Positions 56,705-64,000 of a DNA stretch of 64,000 nucleotides are shown here, piece by piece. Each line of letters begins with the position of its first letter. Position 1 is the first letter of the stretch. The stretch lies in NCBI GenBank assembly GCA_001917435.1, contig MNEA01000031.1, positions 1 to 64,000 of the forward strand, written 5' to 3'. Made by a program: the position numbers and the translations under genes. The notes beneath the pieces are model-generated. The model was not told the origin of the DNA. It was given only the letters and a program-made list of their open reading frames with translations, and ran no database searches. Source of the stretch: Acidobacteria bacterium 13_2_20CM_2_57_6 (GTDB lineage Bacteria; Acidobacteriota; Terriglobia; Acidiferrales; UBA7541).

Positions 56705-59191
56705 TTACTCTTCCCGCAAAGCCATCGTTGGGTCGAGATTGGCAGCGCGTCGTGCCGGCAGCCAGCACGCTATTGCGGAGATCAGGAAGAAGACCACCGC
56801 CACGGTGGTGAAAGTCACGCGGTCCGTCGCTTTCACACCCACTAGCATTGTGGTCATGCCACGGGTAAGGGCGAACGCCGCGACCATGCCGGCGGCGACA
56901 CCGATAGCGGTGAGGCGCAGTCCTTGTCCTACGATTAGGTTGAAGATTTGGCCAGGTCCGGCGCCGAGAGTCATGCGAACGCCGATTTCGGCGGTGCGCT
57001 GCCGGACGACAGTGGCAAGAACGCCGTAGAGCCCCACGCTCGCCAGTACTGCGGCAATCACGGCAAAGACTCCGATCAGCAATAGCGAAAATCGCGTGCC
57101 GGCTTGCGCGCGCTCCATCAAAGTCTCCATGGGCTGCATCTCCGTGATCAACAGGTGCGAATCGACCGCCTTGATGGCCGCGCGAATGTCGCCTCCGTAT
57201 TTTGCCGCGTCGCTCCCAGTTCGTATGGCCCATTGGCGGACCGCGCCAGACCCCAGGAAAGCGTCGGAAAAATAAACCTGCTCGCGGCCGCGCTCGGCCA
57301 GAGACTCGTCGCGCTGGTGTGCGACGACGCCGATCACCTCCACCCATTCGGCCTCGGGAGTGCGGATGCGGATCAGGATTCGCTGGCCGATTGCTGATTG
57401 CTGAGGAAAAGCCTTATCGGCTAGGAGTTGGTCGATGACCACCAGGTTGCGGCCCGGCACGTTGTCGGCATCGGTAAACGTGCGGCCTGCGATCAGGGGC
57501 GTGCGCATTGTTTCAAAGTAGCCCGGAAGCACGATTTGAAAGTCCACGGCCTGAAATTTGCTGGCGTCGGACAGCGCTTCCTCGGTACCCCAGCGGATAG
57601 GACTGAAGTCCCCTGCCAGCGGAAAAGGAAACGAGGCGGCAACACCCTGCACGCCAGTGATGCCGCGCAAACGGTCCTGAATTTGGTGCATGAACGCAGC
57701 ACGTTCCTCCGGCTTCGTTCCTCCTCGATTGCCAAGAACTTGAAAGGTTAGAAGGCCGTGTGGGTCGAAGCCTGGATCGATGCGCTGAAGTTCGCGGAAA
57801 CTGCGCAGCATCAATCCGGATCCGATAAGCAGTACGAAGGAGAGGGCTACTTCCGCGATGACGACAAGCTTGCGTAAGGGGCCGCCGCTGGCGAGACCTT
57901 CGTTTCGGCTGGTTCCGCGAAGCACATTCATGACGTTCGGCCGCGAAGCGCGCCAGGCCGAGGCCAGCCCGAAAATGGTTGCGGCCAGCACGCCGGCGAG
58001 CGCCGTGAATGCGAGCACGACGGAATCGATTCGAATGGTATCCAGGCGGGGAAGGTTCGCGGGAGCGATGACCAGTAATTCATGAATTCCCAGCCACGCA
58101 AGGGCGAGACCGCCCAGTGCGCCAATGGCGCCGAGCAAAAACGCCTCGGTGAGCATCTGGCGGGCGAGATGCCACCAGCTTGCGCCGATGGCCGCGCGCA
58201 CGGCGAGTTCGCGTTCGCGCAGGGACGCCCGCACCAGCAGAAGGTTGGCCACGTTGGCGCAGGCGATGAGCAGGAGAAAAACTACTGCGCCCATAAGCGC
58301 CAGAATGGCGGGCCGGACCTCGGAAACAAGATGCTGCCGCATGAGCTCTACACGAATTGCGTAGCCGGCGGTGCGCTCGATCAGGAAGTTCTTGCGCGCT
58401 TCTGCTGCCACGTTATCGGCTGCTGCTTGCGCGCGTTCTAACGACACGCCATCTCTTAGCCTCCCTACGGCATGAATGGAAACGCCGTTCCGATTGGCGT
58501 TGTCATAGCCGAGGCGGTTCGCGAGCCATACTTCCGGGACAGGTTCTACGTTTGCAGAGGACGGGAAGTACAACTGAAACGCGGGCGCCAGCACACCGGC
58601 AATCTGCGGGCGAAATGGCCCGTTGGTAATCATCGCCTGTCCGATGACGCTAGGATTAAGGCCGTAGCGGCGCTGGAAGTATTCGTAACTGAGGATGGCC
58701 ATGATGGGAAGAGGGGGCGCCGTTGGGACTCCGGGCTGGGCGCCCGGCGGAGCGGGTGGTTGTGGCATTCCGTCGGCGTCCGTGAAATCGCGGCCGAGCA
58801 CGATTTTGGCTCCTACTAAACGAAAGAAATTCGTTGTGACTACGGCGGAGCGGACTTGCTCGGGTGTTCCATCGTCCTTGAGCAGGATGTTGCGGAAAGT
58901 GAAGACGCCGGCGAGGTCTTGGAATGCGTCTTTTGTCCCTTCGCGCATATCGATGAAATCCTCATTGGAGAAGGGGAAGTCGCGGACATTACGCTTGCGC
59001 AAGTCGCTGGCGGCGATGACCAGCCGGTCGGGATCTTTGTACGGAAGAGCACGCAATAGAACAGCATTGGTGACGCTGAAGATGGCCGTGCTCGCGCCAA
59101 CGCCCAGGGCAATCGTCAGTGCAGCAGTCAATGCAAAGATAGGACTTTTCCGCAGCGTTCGGCCTGCAAATGCGAGATCGCGTAAGGGCAT
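56705..59191 (-). CDS. MacB/FtsX-like orphan ABC permease
   Basis: 828 residues. Like the permease at 13018 but without the soluble ~70-residue N-terminal segment and without a PadR gene. Two MacB-type units: SPIFALTAALTIALGVGASTAIFSVTNAVLLRALPY, FtsX block LIACANVANLLLVRASLRERELAVRAAIGASWWHLARQMLTEAFLLG, second unit LRKLVVIAEVALSFVLLIGSGLMLRSF and final LASVGLYGVLATVVRQRTAEIGVRMTLGAGPGQIFNLIVGQG. Proline-rich loop EDADGMPQPPAPPGAQPG-like in the first periplasmic domain. ATPase partner unknown. It is bracketed by a 20-bp direct repeat, suggesting it was inserted after lysR. Confidence 0.9.
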   Translation of the reverse strand: MPLRDLAFAGRTLRKSPIFALTAALTIALGVGASTAIFSVTNAVLLRALPYKDPDRLVIAASDLRKRNVRDFPFSNEDFIDMREGTKDAFQDLAGVFTFRNILLKDDGTPEQVRSAVVTTNFFRLVGAKIVLGRDFTDADGMPQPPAPPGAQPGVPTAPPLPIMAILSYEYFQRRYGLNPSVIGQAMITNGPFRPQIAGVLAPAFQLYFPSSANVEPVPEVWLANRLGYDNANRNGVSIHAVGRLRDGVSLERAQAAADNVAAEARKNFLIERTAGYAIRVELMRQHLVSEVRPAILALMGAVVFLLLIACANVANLLLVRASLRERELAVRAAIGASWWHLARQMLTEAFLLGAIGALGGLALAWLGIHELLVIAPANLPRLDTIRIDSVVLAFTALAGVLAATIFGLASAWRASRPNVMNVLRGTSRNEGLASGGPLRKLVVIAEVALSFVLLIGSGLMLRSFRELQRIDPGFDPHGLLTFQVLGNRGGTKPEERAAFMHQIQDRLRGITGVQGVAASFPFPLAGDFSPIRWGTEEALSDASKFQAVDFQIVLPGYFETMRTPLIAGRTFTDADNVPGRNLVVIDQLLADKAFPQQSAIGQRILIRIRTPEAEWVEVIGVVAHQRDESLAERGREQVYFSDAFLGSGAVRQWAIRTGSDAAKYGGDIRAAIKAVDSHLLITEMQPMETLMERAQAGTRFSLLLIGVFAVIAAVLASVGLYGVLATVVRQRTAEIGVRMTLGAGPGQIFNLIVGQGLRLTAIGVAAGMVAAFALTRGMTTMLVGVKATDRVTFTTVAVVFFLISAIACWLPARRAANLDPTMALREE

Positions 59192-59271
59192 CGTTCCACC
59201 TCATCCATCAGCGGCCCCGCGCAAAGGATAGCACCTCCGTTGTCCCCAATCGACTTCGGTTTTCCGAGCCA

Positions 59272-59291
59272 CCGAAGCCGCCGCCAGCTAG
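59272..59291 (+). repeat. Direct repeat, copy 2
   Basis: CCGAAGCCGCCGCCAGCTAG, exact copy of the lysR 3' end but not in a gene here. Confidence 0.8.
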
Positions 59292-59338
59292 GCGCGTTCT
59301 CGGAACTCTAAGATATTTGCAAGTCTCTGTGTCGCGAG

Positions 59339-59363
59339 GTAGTGTCCTAATTTAGGACACTAC
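59339..59363. promoter_or_regulatory. 25-bp perfect palindrome, candidate operator
   Basis: GTAGTGTCCTAA, one central T, then its exact reverse complement. A 12-bp dyad with a one-base centre is too tight for an RNA hairpin loop and looks like a binding site for a dimeric regulator. A related GTGTCCTAAT sequence occurs at 9264-9273 before the BON gene. Confidence 0.5.
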
Positions 59364-59459
59364 GCAGTTAAAGAGACCCCAGTTATAGAAACCCCTTGAC
59401 CCTCTGTTGGTTCTCTGCTCCTATACTTAGCAGGTAAGAGTGCGATTCCTGTCCAGCGC

Positions 59460-59482
59460 GGCGGCTAGTCTGCCGCCTTTTT
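59460..59482 (+). terminator. Orphan rho-independent terminator
   Basis: GGCGGC-TAGTCT-GCCGCC followed by TTTTTATT, a textbook terminator on the plus strand. No plus-strand gene lies upstream for 2.7 kb, so it may end a small RNA that starts within the preceding 100 bases. Confidence 0.75.
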
Positions 59483-59644
59483 ATTCCCACCGTCCCACGA
59501 TTTCGGTCACTAGGATTAGGAGGGGTTGCGTTTTGCGGTCTTTTTGCTGGCTCGCGGCCTAGCGGAGTCCGCCGAATCGCGCTTGTTGACCGGGGGAGAA
59601 TTCTCTGCGGCCCGCGTTCGAGGTTAAGTGATTCGGAATCAACC

Positions 59645-59709
59645 CATACAAAGGCGTGCGCAACTGTTGATTCTAAAGGACTTTTGGAATTCCTAAGCCC
59701 TTTAGATGC
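59645..59709. repeat. Imperfect inverted repeat of GTTGATTCTAAAGG type
   Basis: GTTGATTCTAAAGGACTT and the complement of CTAAGCCCTTTAGATGCAAC form an arm-to-arm match of about 15 of 19 bases. Similar GTTGATT...GGGG sequences are near 11165 and 11274. Probably a dispersed intergenic repeat. Confidence 0.45.
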
Positions 59710-59818
59710 AACATTTACAAAAAACACGGGGTGGGTAGGGGCGCAGAGGAAAAATATTCAACTCCATTTTTTCTTCCTGCGAACTTGTATCTGGAGACTT
59801 ACAACTGCCCTCGCACGG

Positions 59819-60871
59819 CTAGTGGACGCTAAAATCCAGGCTGGAGATCGCTCGCGAGATCACATTTTCCTGAATCTGAATCAGGTCGCTGTCGGCGTAG
59901 GTCATGGCCAGCACCGTGAACATGTCTTTGCCGCGCGCGATAACAACCAGCTTGCCCGACCAGTCGTGCTCGTCAGCCTTGCCCCGATATTGATACTCCA
60001 CGGCTGGTAATCCTCCGATCGCTGTTTTGCGCTGGGACAGCCGCTGATAATTTACATACACGTCTTGCAGCCGTTTTTCCACCGCTGCGGCCGCCGTGTC
60101 CAGGGGTTCTTTCGTTTTCTCCTCGCCGACAACCATCAGGGTGGATTCGTTCGACGTGCCCATCGCCACGATCGCGTTGGGAAGCGCCCCGCGCGCTTCT
60201 TCAATCAAGCTCCAGCTCGGCGCCTTGTACATGTGGAATCCGTGAGTGTAGTTTGTGTAGAGATTGCCCTGGATCTCTTCGCGGTTTGCCGGAACTTGCG
60301 GCTCTTTCGGAGGCGCGGGCGCTGTCGCAGGTGCCGTCGCAGCCGTTGTCACTCCATTTGTCGTCGCGGCTGGAGCCGCCTTGATTGCCGGAGCCGCGGC
60401 ATTGCTCGCTGTGGTATTCGCTGGAACTTCCGGCTTCGCAGCAGCACTCGTTATTTTCGGCGAAGCCTTGTCTGTTTTTCCTGCCGACCCCGAATTTATG
60501 GTTTTTGCGCTGGCATTCGACGCCGCGGTGCCTGCATCGGCAGAGGTTGCGACCGCCGGCTCGGCCTGCGGCTGCGAATCGCCTGCAGGCTTTGCGGGAT
60601 GCTGGGCTCCATCTTTTTTCGCAGTCGCGGACTCTGATTTTCCTGCCGGCGTCGACGGAATTATAGATTCGATTTTGTCTTTTTCGATCAGCTCATATCC
60701 GTACTCGGTCTTGACCTTGAACATGTTGTCTTCATAGGCCACGATCACGCCGTACAGCTTCCTGCCGCCTTTCAGGCGAATCTCATCCGCTCGCGCCGGG
60801 AGCGCCACGGCGCAGAACGCCACGGCAAGGGACGCCAGAAATAGGGGGCCGCGCTTATTGGGGACAGCCAT
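59819..60871 (-). CDS. Secreted protein with Ala/Pro-rich linker, unknown function
   Basis: 350 residues from the ATG at 60871, where a signal peptide begins (MAVPNKRGPLFLASLAVAFCAVALPARA); the longer track start is an upstream out-of-family extension. A small N-terminal domain, DEIRLKGGRKLYGVIVAYEDNMFKVKTEYGYELIEKDKIESI (Sm-like strands), then ~150 residues of low-complexity Ala/Thr/Pro/Lys linker, then a C-terminal ~140-residue domain (YTHGFHMYKAPSWSLIEEARGALPNAIVAMG...AVEYQYRGKADEHDWSGKLVVIARGKDMFTVLAMT) that resembles DUF1795/PsbP-like folds. Function unknown. Confidence 0.75.
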   Translation of the reverse strand: MAVPNKRGPLFLASLAVAFCAVALPARADEIRLKGGRKLYGVIVAYEDNMFKVKTEYGYELIEKDKIESIIPSTPAGKSESATAKKDGAQHPAKPAGDSQPQAEPAVATSADAGTAASNASAKTINSGSAGKTDKASPKITSAAAKPEVPANTTASNAAAPAIKAAPAATTNGVTTAATAPATAPAPPKEPQVPANREEIQGNLYTNYTHGFHMYKAPSWSLIEEARGALPNAIVAMGTSNESTLMVVGEEKTKEPLDTAAAAVEKRLQDVYVNYQRLSQRKTAIGGLPAVEYQYRGKADEHDWSGKLVVIARGKDMFTVLAMTYADSDLIQIQENVISRAISSLDFSVH

Positions 60872-60909
60872 AAAGAAAGTATCCCGCCGCGCAATGCAGG
60901 CCGCAACCT

Positions 60910-61230
60910 TCACGCGCGGGGTGGTGTCCGGCGTGCTACCTCCGCCAGGAGCGCCCTCGTCCGGGCTGCCAGCCGCTCGATTTCGCCGATGGCTGCACTG
61001 AGCCGCGCGCGCAGCGGTTCCGGCAGTTGCGCGTGAGTTTGCTGCAGTGCCAGCGCCTCTGCAATCATGCGAATCTGCCCGCGGCTGCGCGGATTCAATC
61101 GCTCCCAGAGCCGCCGCTTGCTGCTGCGGTTTCGCCCCAGCCACTCCTCGCCGGTCCCCGCCGGCCGTCCCGTCTCCGGTTCCGCCACCGGCGCCACATT
61201 TTTTGGTTTTGTTTTGATCATGAAATTCAT
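60910..61230 (-). CDS. Small hypothetical protein, 106 residues
   Basis: Lysine/proline-rich N-terminal third, then a basic, probably helical C-terminal part (RRLWERLNPRSRGQIRMIAEALALQQTHAQLPEPLRARLSAAIGEIERLAARTRALLAEVARR). Lies in the same direction just after dnaE2 (54-nt gap), so it may be co-transcribed. No family recognised. Confidence 0.5.
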   Translation of the reverse strand: MNFMIKTKPKNVAPVAEPETGRPAGTGEEWLGRNRSSKRRLWERLNPRSRGQIRMIAEALALQQTHAQLPEPLRARLSAAIGEIERLAARTRALLAEVARRTPPRA

Positions 61231-61284
61231 ATTCAGATTCCAGTAGTCCTTGTTACCATGGGAAATCGTTCACCCGTCACGAAT

Positions 61285-64000
61285 TCACTTCTTCAACGCC
61301 TCCAGCATCTCGCCCTTGATCTGCCCGTCCTGCTCGACGCGCCCGGTCACGCGCATCGTGCGCGTTTCAAACACCAGACCGCCATAGCGATCGTACGCAT
61401 CGGGGAAAAGCACCACTTCATACACGCCGCGCTGGTCCTCCAGCGTGACGAACATCATGTTACGGTAATTTTTTGTTCCCACGTGCCGGTAAGTCACCAC
61501 CCAGCCGCACAGCGTCACGCGCTTTCCGCGCAAGCCAGGAAGTTCGTCGCTCCAGGCTTCGCCGTTGCGCGGCAAAAAATCGAGCGGATGGCCGCTCACA
61601 CACACTTCCAGAATTTCGCGTTCGTAGCGCAGTTTTTGTTCGAGCGTATATTCCGGGGTCTGCATTTCCACCAATGCCGCGCCAATCGCATCCGTAGCGT
61701 TTGCTTCTGCAAATAACGTTTCCGTTTTTTCCGACAGCCCGATTCCTTGTCCCGGGCGAATTCGCGAAGCATTCGGTTGCGCGCCTTTGCCGGCTGCTTG
61801 CAGCAGATTCCAGCGCCACAGCAGTTCCGGCCGCGTCATTCTGCGCGTTCCATCGTTCACTTCATCAAATGCCCCGCACTTGATCAGCGATTCGATCTCA
61901 TCGCGTTCCACCGGAACGCGCCGCAAAAAATCTTCGAGCGATTGAAACGCTCCGCCTTCTCCCCGCGCCCGCAAAATGGCCGTGATCGTTTCCACGCACA
62001 GTCCCCGCACTTGCATCAAGCCCACGCGCAGCGCGCGCTTCCCATCTTTACCATCTTCCGCCGTGTACTCCATCCGCGAATGATTCACCGACGGCAGCCG
62101 CACCGCGATGCCCCAGCGCTTGGCCTCCTCCACATACGCCGACACGTGATAAAACCCCGCCCCCGCGCTGCACATCGCCGCAAGAAATTCCGCCGGGTGA
62201 TGCGTTTTCAGATATGCCATGCGGTACGAAATATCCGCATATGTCGCGGCGTGTGCTTTGCAAAAACCAAAGCCCGCGAATTTTTCCACCATCATCCAGG
62301 TCTCTTCGCGTTGCTGGCTGGTCAGCCCCATCATTCCCGCGGCTTTCAGGAATTTTCCGCGCAACCGGTCGCGGTCGCTCCGGCCGGAGAATTTCGCGGA
62401 GGCTCGTCGCACAAGGTCGGCTTCCGCCAGCGACATGCTCCCGAGAGATTGCGAAATTTGCATCACCTGCTCCTGGAAAATACATACGCCCAGCGTGTCG
62501 CCAAGAATTTTCTGGAGTTCCGGGTGCGCAAATGTGATTTCTTCCTCTTTCCGCAGCCGCTTCACAAATAATTCTTTCGATCCATACTCCGCAGCGCCCG
62601 GCCGGATGATTGCCAGGGCGATGGCCATTTCCTCGAGCGTCCGCGCGTTCAGCATGCGAAGCATGCCGCGCATGGCCGGCGATTCGATCTGGAAAACTCC
62701 CATGGTCCGCCCGGCCGCAATCACCTCGCACGTCGCAGGATCGTTTTCCGGTATCGCGTCAAAATCAATTTCACGTGCGGTGGGACAGACATTCCTGTCT
62801 GTCCGCTTTCTGGGTTGTGGTTCGCGCACGCCAAGAAAGGCAGGAATGCCTGTCCTACTTTTTTCGATGTTGTCCAGTGCCAGCGACATTGTGGTGAATC
62901 CACGCTGGCCAAGCAGATCCATCTTAATCAGCCCGAGCGCTTCGATGGCGTTCATGTCGTACTGCGTAACGACAATTCCTTTCGTGGCGCGCTCCAGCGG
63001 CGTCAGCCACGTCAGCGGACGCGCGGAAATCACCGTGCCGCAAGGATGAATCCCGAGATGCCGCGGCGCGTCGTCGAGACGCAACGCCACTTGCAGGATC
63101 GTTTTCCAGGGCTCATCGTCGATCGGCAGGTCGCGGCATTCCGGGAGCGCGCGAATGGCCTGCAAAATTTCACGCACCGGCCGGTGCGGCAGCCGCTTCG
63201 TGAAACGGTCCACTTCGCCCGGCGGCACGCCAAACACTTTTGCCACTTCGCGCACGGCGAGCCGCGCGTGCATGGTGACAAAACTCGAGATCATTGCAAC
63301 GTGTTCCGAGCCCCAGTGCTCGTACACGTAATCGAGCAGCTCGTCACGGCGGGCGCCGCAAATATCGATATCGATGTCCGGGCAATCGCCACGCTGCTCA
63401 TTCAAAAACCGTTCGAAATACAGTCCCCAGCGCAGCGGGCAGACGCGCGAAATTCCCAGGCAGTACGTCACCATCGAACTCGCGGCTGATCCGCGCGCCA
63501 CCGCGGGAATTCCACGCCGCCGCGCTTCCTTCACGATGTCCAATACGAGCAGAAAATACGGCGCCAAGCTCCACTTCTTGATGACTCCCAATTCGCGCAT
63601 CAGCCGCTCATGCACTTCTGGTGTTACTGAGTGATAGCGTTTCCGCGCACCCTCGAGGCTTACTTTTTCCAAATAGGAATCCGGCGTCTCGCCTTCCGGA
63701 ACGGCAAACTCCGGAAAGATCCGTTTTCCCAGTTCGAGCTGCAAATTGCAGCGGTCCGCGATTTCCAGCGTTGCCTGCAGCCATTCCGGATGATCGGGGA
63801 AAAGTCTTTTCATTTCTGCAGCCGGCTTGAACCATGCCTCGCCGGTGGTGATTTCCGGTGGCGCCACCGTGGTCAACAATCCGCCGGTGCGGATGGCATT
63901 CACCGCGCGGTGATGCAGATGCTCTTCGGGCCGCAAAAAATGAACGTTGTTTGTTACTACCAGTCGCACGCGGAGTTCGCGGCCAAGGCGTTCCGCTTCG
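61285..64000 (-). CDS. dnaE2: Error-prone DNA polymerase III alpha subunit DnaE2 (partial, N-terminus outside the window)
   Basis: About 905 codons are visible; the gene runs off the right edge and lacks its N-terminal PHP domain here. C-family polymerase: RGSAASSMVTYCLGISRVCP, catalytic Asps in CPDIDIDICGARRDELLDYVYEHWG, third Asp in ALGLIKMDLLGQRGFTTM, then IRPGAAEYGSKELFVKRLR, CIFQEQVMQISQSL, FAGFGFCKAHAATYADISYRMAYLKTHHPAEFLAA, and a C-terminal OB domain (RVTLCGWVVTYRHVGTKNYRNMMFVTLEDQ). The lack of tau/beta-binding tail and the length favour DnaE2, an SOS-induced lesion-bypass polymerase, over DnaE1. About 27 extra residues (SRTGIPAFLGVREPQPRKRTD...) come from an inserted palindromic repeat at 62780-62858. 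Confidence 0.9.
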   Translation of the reverse strand, partial: EAERLGRELRVRLVVTNNVHFLRPEEHLHHRAVNAIRTGGLLTTVAPPEITTGEAWFKPAAEMKRLFPDHPEWLQATLEIADRCNLQLELGKRIFPEFAVPEGETPDSYLEKVSLEGARKRYHSVTPEVHERLMRELGVIKKWSLAPYFLLVLDIVKEARRRGIPAVARGSAASSMVTYCLGISRVCPLRWGLYFERFLNEQRGDCPDIDIDICGARRDELLDYVYEHWGSEHVAMISSFVTMHARLAVREVAKVFGVPPGEVDRFTKRLPHRPVREILQAIRALPECRDLPIDDEPWKTILQVALRLDDAPRHLGIHPCGTVISARPLTWLTPLERATKGIVVTQYDMNAIEALGLIKMDLLGQRGFTTMSLALDNIEKSRTGIPAFLGVREPQPRKRTDRNVCPTAREIDFDAIPENDPATCEVIAAGRTMGVFQIESPAMRGMLRMLNARTLEEMAIALAIIRPGAAEYGSKELFVKRLRKEEEITFAHPELQKILGDTLGVCIFQEQVMQISQSLGSMSLAEADLVRRASAKFSGRSDRDRLRGKFLKAAGMMGLTSQQREETWMMVEKFAGFGFCKAHAATYADISYRMAYLKTHHPAEFLAAMCSAGAGFYHVSAYVEEAKRWGIAVRLPSVNHSRMEYTAEDGKDGKRALRVGLMQVRGLCVETITAILRARGEGGAFQSLEDFLRRVPVERDEIESLIKCGAFDEVNDGTRRMTRPELLWRWNLLQAAGKGAQPNASRIRPGQGIGLSEKTETLFAEANATDAIGAALVEMQTPEYTLEQKLRYEREILEVCVSGHPLDFLPRNGEAWSDELPGLRGKRVTLCGWVVTYRHVGTKNYRNMMFVTLEDQRGVYEVVLFPDAYDRYGGLVFETRTMRVTGRVEQDGQIKGEMLEALKK
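62780..62858. repeat. Composite palindromic repeat inserted in dnaE2
   Basis: Two arms in opposite orientation: GGACAGACA-TTCC-TGTCTGTCC (62783-62804, perfect 9-bp dyad) and AGGCA-GGAA-TGCCT (62838-62851), separated by ~33 bases; the second arm is an approximate reverse complement of the first. It is translated in frame within dnaE2 as an extra ~27 residues absent from the family consensus as I know it. Confidence 0.65.

Larger units (their letters stand above)
59192..59818. other. 627-bp intergenic region with palindrome, terminator and repeats
   Basis: No supported gene. It holds direct repeat copy 2 (59272), a 25-bp palindrome (59339), a promoter-like TTGACC (~59396), an orphan plus-strand terminator (59460) and an imperfect inverted repeat built from GTTGATTCTAAAGG (59645-59709). 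The plus-strand ORFs across it lack ribosome sites and motifs. Confidence 0.5.

Overview
The window (about 58% GC, dense coding, Gram-negative envelope genes) most likely comes from an Acidobacteriota chromosome. The evidence is two large MacB/FtsX-type orphan permeases (one directly behind a PadR regulator), an archaeal-type ProRS, a PQQ dehydrogenase paired with a c-type cytochrome, many TPR proteins and a DnaE2 polymerase. This assignment rests on gene content only and no database search was possible.

Layout. 1-2049: end of pntAA, then pntAB and pntB (transhydrogenase). 2088-4326: a 2-oxoglutarate/Fe(II) oxygenase facing a Tat-exported PLP aminotransferase. 4467-8646: glyoxylate shunt aceB-aceA, divergent from an IclR regulator, with two matching 6-4-6 dyads in the shared intergenic region. 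8671-11078: BON protein, glycerophosphodiesterase and rsmA (the last two overlap tail to tail). 11079-12603: accessory, repeat-rich stretch holding an aminoglycoside-adenylyltransferase-like gene. 12604-17193: padR + orphan permease, a possible 57-codon gene, PilZ-like and TPR proteins. 17314-19749: glyA and a DUF2252 gene.

19884-22339 is the most unusual part: a secreted Cys/His-rich peptide, an outer-membrane beta-barrel, a secreted heavy-metal-associated (HMA) protein and a TlpA lipoprotein in one run. In the HMA gene both metal-binding cysteines of GMTCxxC are replaced by in-frame TGA codons, with a strong GU-capped hairpin just downstream. The best reading is a di-selenocysteine (UxxU) metal-binding protein, missed by ordinary ORF calling.

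22403-32350: rpiB, a dihaem cytochrome + PQQ alcohol dehydrogenase pair with a lanthanide-type DYD motif, two ABC-F ATPases around a flavoprotein, a dienelactone hydrolase and a beta-barrel. 32547-33867: proS broken by an internal deletion of about 119 nt. 34007-45442: a long envelope run (PBP1, two TPR proteins, NfeD, slipin, SPOR, Lnt) ending in prfB with its classical +1 programmed frameshift. 45638-51197: metK-ahcY, tldD-tldE. 51295-56682: gltB and a LysR regulator. 56705-59191: a second orphan permease flanked by a 20-bp direct repeat of the lysR 3' end. 59192-64000: a repeat-containing intergenic region, a secreted protein, a small hypothetical gene and dnaE2 (running off the window), which carries an in-frame palindromic-repeat insertion.

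No rRNA, tRNA, CRISPR array or recognisable transposase was seen. The selenocysteine machinery (selA, selB, selC, selD) is not in this window.
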